NCBI GenBank assembly: GCA_016205085.1
Contig: JACQJN010000246.1
Coordinates: forward strand, 1-15,178
DNA length: 15,178 bases
Source: Elusimicrobiota bacterium
GTDB lineage: Bacteria; Elusimicrobiota; Elusimicrobia; JACQJN01
Reading direction: 5' to 3'
The position numbers and the translations under genes are program-made. Positions 13,679 through 15,178 of the stretch are shown here, one piece after another; within the stretch, counting starts at the first letter, position 1; every line of letters starts with the position of its first letter. The notes under the pieces were generated by a model, which was not told the origin of the DNA, searched no databases, and saw only the letters and a list, made by a program, of their open reading frames with translations.

Positions 13679-15178
13679 CAGAGCACTTCCAAGGGCGCAT
13701 ACCGCACCAAAAGTTTTCTCTTCTGGCCATTCTCAAACTGAACAGTCACTTTCAATGTCTCTCCCGATCCCGACTGCTCCAACACCCTTCCCACCCCAAA
13801 CTCCGGATGCCGCACTCTCATCCCCAATGAAATCTTGCGGTATACCAGAGAAGAGTTGGGAGGAAGAATTTCCATTTTCGGCACCTCTCCGGACGGGGGC
13901 GCTGTCTCCGGAAGAAGCCGTGCCTCCAAAATGAACCGGGAGGGCATATTGGAGTACACCTGCCCGAATATCCGGCGGGTGGAGGAGTAGGTGAGATACA
14001 GTTGATCCTTGGCCCTGGTCATCCCCACGTAACAGAGCCTTCTTTCCTCCTCCAGCTCCTCCTGAGAGGAATTGCCCGCCCCGATGGGAAAAAGACCTTC
14101 CTCCAAACCCGTCAGAAACACCACCGGAAACTCCAAGCCCTTCGCCAGATGGACCGTCATCAGCGTCACGGCGGACTGGCTGGGATCATAAGCATCGATA
14201 TCCGTCTGCAAAGATACGCTTTCCAGATAATTAGCCAAAGTCGGCAACTCCCCGGAAGTCGCAAGCCTATCCTCAAATTCCTTGGTCGCATTGATCAACT
14301 CCTGAAGGTTATTCAACCGGGAAGCGGCTTCAGGATCGGTCTCCACCTCCTCTTCCAGTTCTCTAAAATAGCCGGACTGTTGAAGGATTTGATGCAGAGC
14401 AGAAGAGGGGGACGCTCCGGATTCTCCCGGATTTTGGCGCAGTTTCTCAAAAAGAGCCAGAAGCTCCCGGATCCCCTTGCGACAGGCGGAGGTAAGTCCC
14501 TCCACCCACGCTTCTTGGCAAAGGGCTTCATAGAGAGAAATCCCTTTCTCCATGGCGAATCTCTGGATGCGCTCCTGACTGGTTTTACCTATGCCGCGTT
14601 GAGGCACGTTCAAAATCCGTGAAAGGCTCACCGAATCGGAAGGATTCAGCAGGAATCGGGCGTAGGCCAAGACATCCTTTACCTCCTTCCTATCATAGAA
14701 CCGGACGCTTCCAAAAAGCCGGTAAGGGATCTGGGCGTTCCTCAATGCCTCCTCGAAAGAGCGGCTTTGAGCATTCGTCCGATAGAAGATAGCCATATCT
14801 TTCAAACTGGCTTCTCTCTCCACCAATTCCATGATCTGGGAGACAACCCAGCGGGCTTCTCGAGATTCCGTCTCCAATTCCATCACTCCCACAGGCTCTC
14901 CATCAGGCTTCTCGGTCCAAAGGGTCTTGGGCTTGCGGGCCCGGTTGTTCTGGATCACCCGCGACGCGGTATTGAGAATATCGGGCGTGGAACGATAATT
15001 TTGTTCCAGCTTCATCACTTTAGCGTCAGGGAAATCCCTTTCAAATTCCAGGATATTGCGAATATCCGCCCCTCTGAACTTGTAAATGGACTGATCTTCG
15101 TCACCGACCACGCACAAGTTCCTATGTTTGGCCGCCAAAGTCTTGGTCAGGACATACTGGGCGTGGTTGGTATCCTGG
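13678..15178 (-). CDS. pcrA: ATP-dependent DNA helicase PcrA/UvrD, 5' end outside window
   Basis: The 499 visible codons are the C-terminal two thirds of a superfamily 1A 3'-5' helicase that acts in DNA repair and replication. The frame is open to the window edge; the TTG at 15138 is internal. Motifs in order are QDTN (end of motif II DExxQDTN), CVVGDEDQSIYKFRGA (motif III), LEQNYRST (motif IV), YRLFGSVRFYDRKEVKD, TLMTVHLAKGLEFPVVFLTG (motif V), and EEERRLCYVGMTRAKDQLYL (motif VI). The last 50 residues (GMRVRHPEFGVGRVL, YAPLEVL) form the Tudor-like tail seen in PcrA, known there to contact RNA polymerase. The N-terminal Walker A part is missing only because of the window boundary. It is upstream of gatCA with a one-base overlap. 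Confidence 0.95.
   Translation of the reverse strand, partial: QDTNHAQYVLTKTLAAKHRNLCVVGDEDQSIYKFRGADIRNILEFERDFPDAKVMKLEQNYRSTPDILNTASRVIQNNRARKPKTLWTEKPDGEPVGVMELETESREARWVVSQIMELVEREASLKDMAIFYRTNAQSRSFEEALRNAQIPYRLFGSVRFYDRKEVKDVLAYARFLLNPSDSVSLSRILNVPQRGIGKTSQERIQRFAMEKGISLYEALCQEAWVEGLTSACRKGIRELLALFEKLRQNPGESGASPSSALHQILQQSGYFRELEEEVETDPEAASRLNNLQELINATKEFEDRLATSGELPTLANYLESVSLQTDIDAYDPSQSAVTLMTVHLAKGLEFPVVFLTGLEEGLFPIGAGNSSQEELEEERRLCYVGMTRAKDQLYLTYSSTRRIFGQVYSNMPSRFILEARLLPETAPPSGEVPKMEILPPNSSLVYRKISLGMRVRHPEFGVGRVLEQSGSGETLKVTVQFENGQKRKLLVRYAPLEVL

Noticed and set aside
14002..14622. 206-codon plus-strand frame opposite the helicase
   Set aside because: It lies antisense to conserved pcrA motifs, has an Arg/Leu/Gln-rich shadow composition and no domain I recognise.

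Overview
The window carries two tightly packed gene clusters that converge near position 5975. It has no gene-free stretch over 300 bases, and I saw no rRNA, tRNA, CRISPR array or transposase. The organism looks Gram-negative: it has heptose genes for lipopolysaccharide (gmhA, rfaE2) and several exported proteins. It also uses GatCAB to make Gln-tRNA and/or Asn-tRNA indirectly. Base composition is roughly even. The compact layout, the short GAGTTAN/GAGATTAG tandem repeats and a palindrome translated as LPTGQAG remind me of uncultivated groundwater lineages such as Omnitrophota or Elusimicrobiota. That placement is inference from memory and could not be tested here.

Plus strand, 1-5969: the 3' end of accC (biotin carboxylase, fatty acid synthesis), gmhA, rfaE2 (stand-alone heptose-1-phosphate adenylyltransferase), thiN (thiamine pyrophosphokinase) and a 1186-residue exported or membrane-anchored metzincin-type zinc metalloprotease. 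The genes overlap or are separated by at most 23 bases, so they probably form one transcription unit. GmhA and RfaE2 act in the same ADP-heptose pathway; the other steps (GmhB, RfaE1/HldA) are not in the window.

Minus strand, 15178-5985, in transcription order: the C-terminal two thirds of a PcrA/UvrD helicase, gatC, gatA, a Nudix hydrolase, gatB and a small exported protein. gatB reads on without a stop into an exported protein of about 1150 residues, built of 12 NHL repeats, an FN3 domain, an Ig-like region, a transglutaminase-like domain and TPRs. Most junctions overlap by 1-4 bases (TGATG, ATGA), which suggests translational coupling. The Nudix gene splits gatA from gatB, and its first 30 or so codons are largely made of a heptanucleotide repeat with a central palindrome.

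The most striking points are: (1) the in-frame join of cytoplasmic GatB to a signal-peptide-like segment and a large secreted multidomain protein; (2) the heptad-repeat/palindrome element spanning the gatA-Nudix junction, with a sister octamer repeat before rfaE2, each supplying the ribosome binding site of the next gene; (3) the unusual NHL-FN3-transglutaminase-TPR architecture; (4) a hydrophobic multi-span insert in the metalloprotease; (5) a His-to-Gln change at a predicted zinc ligand of GmhA.
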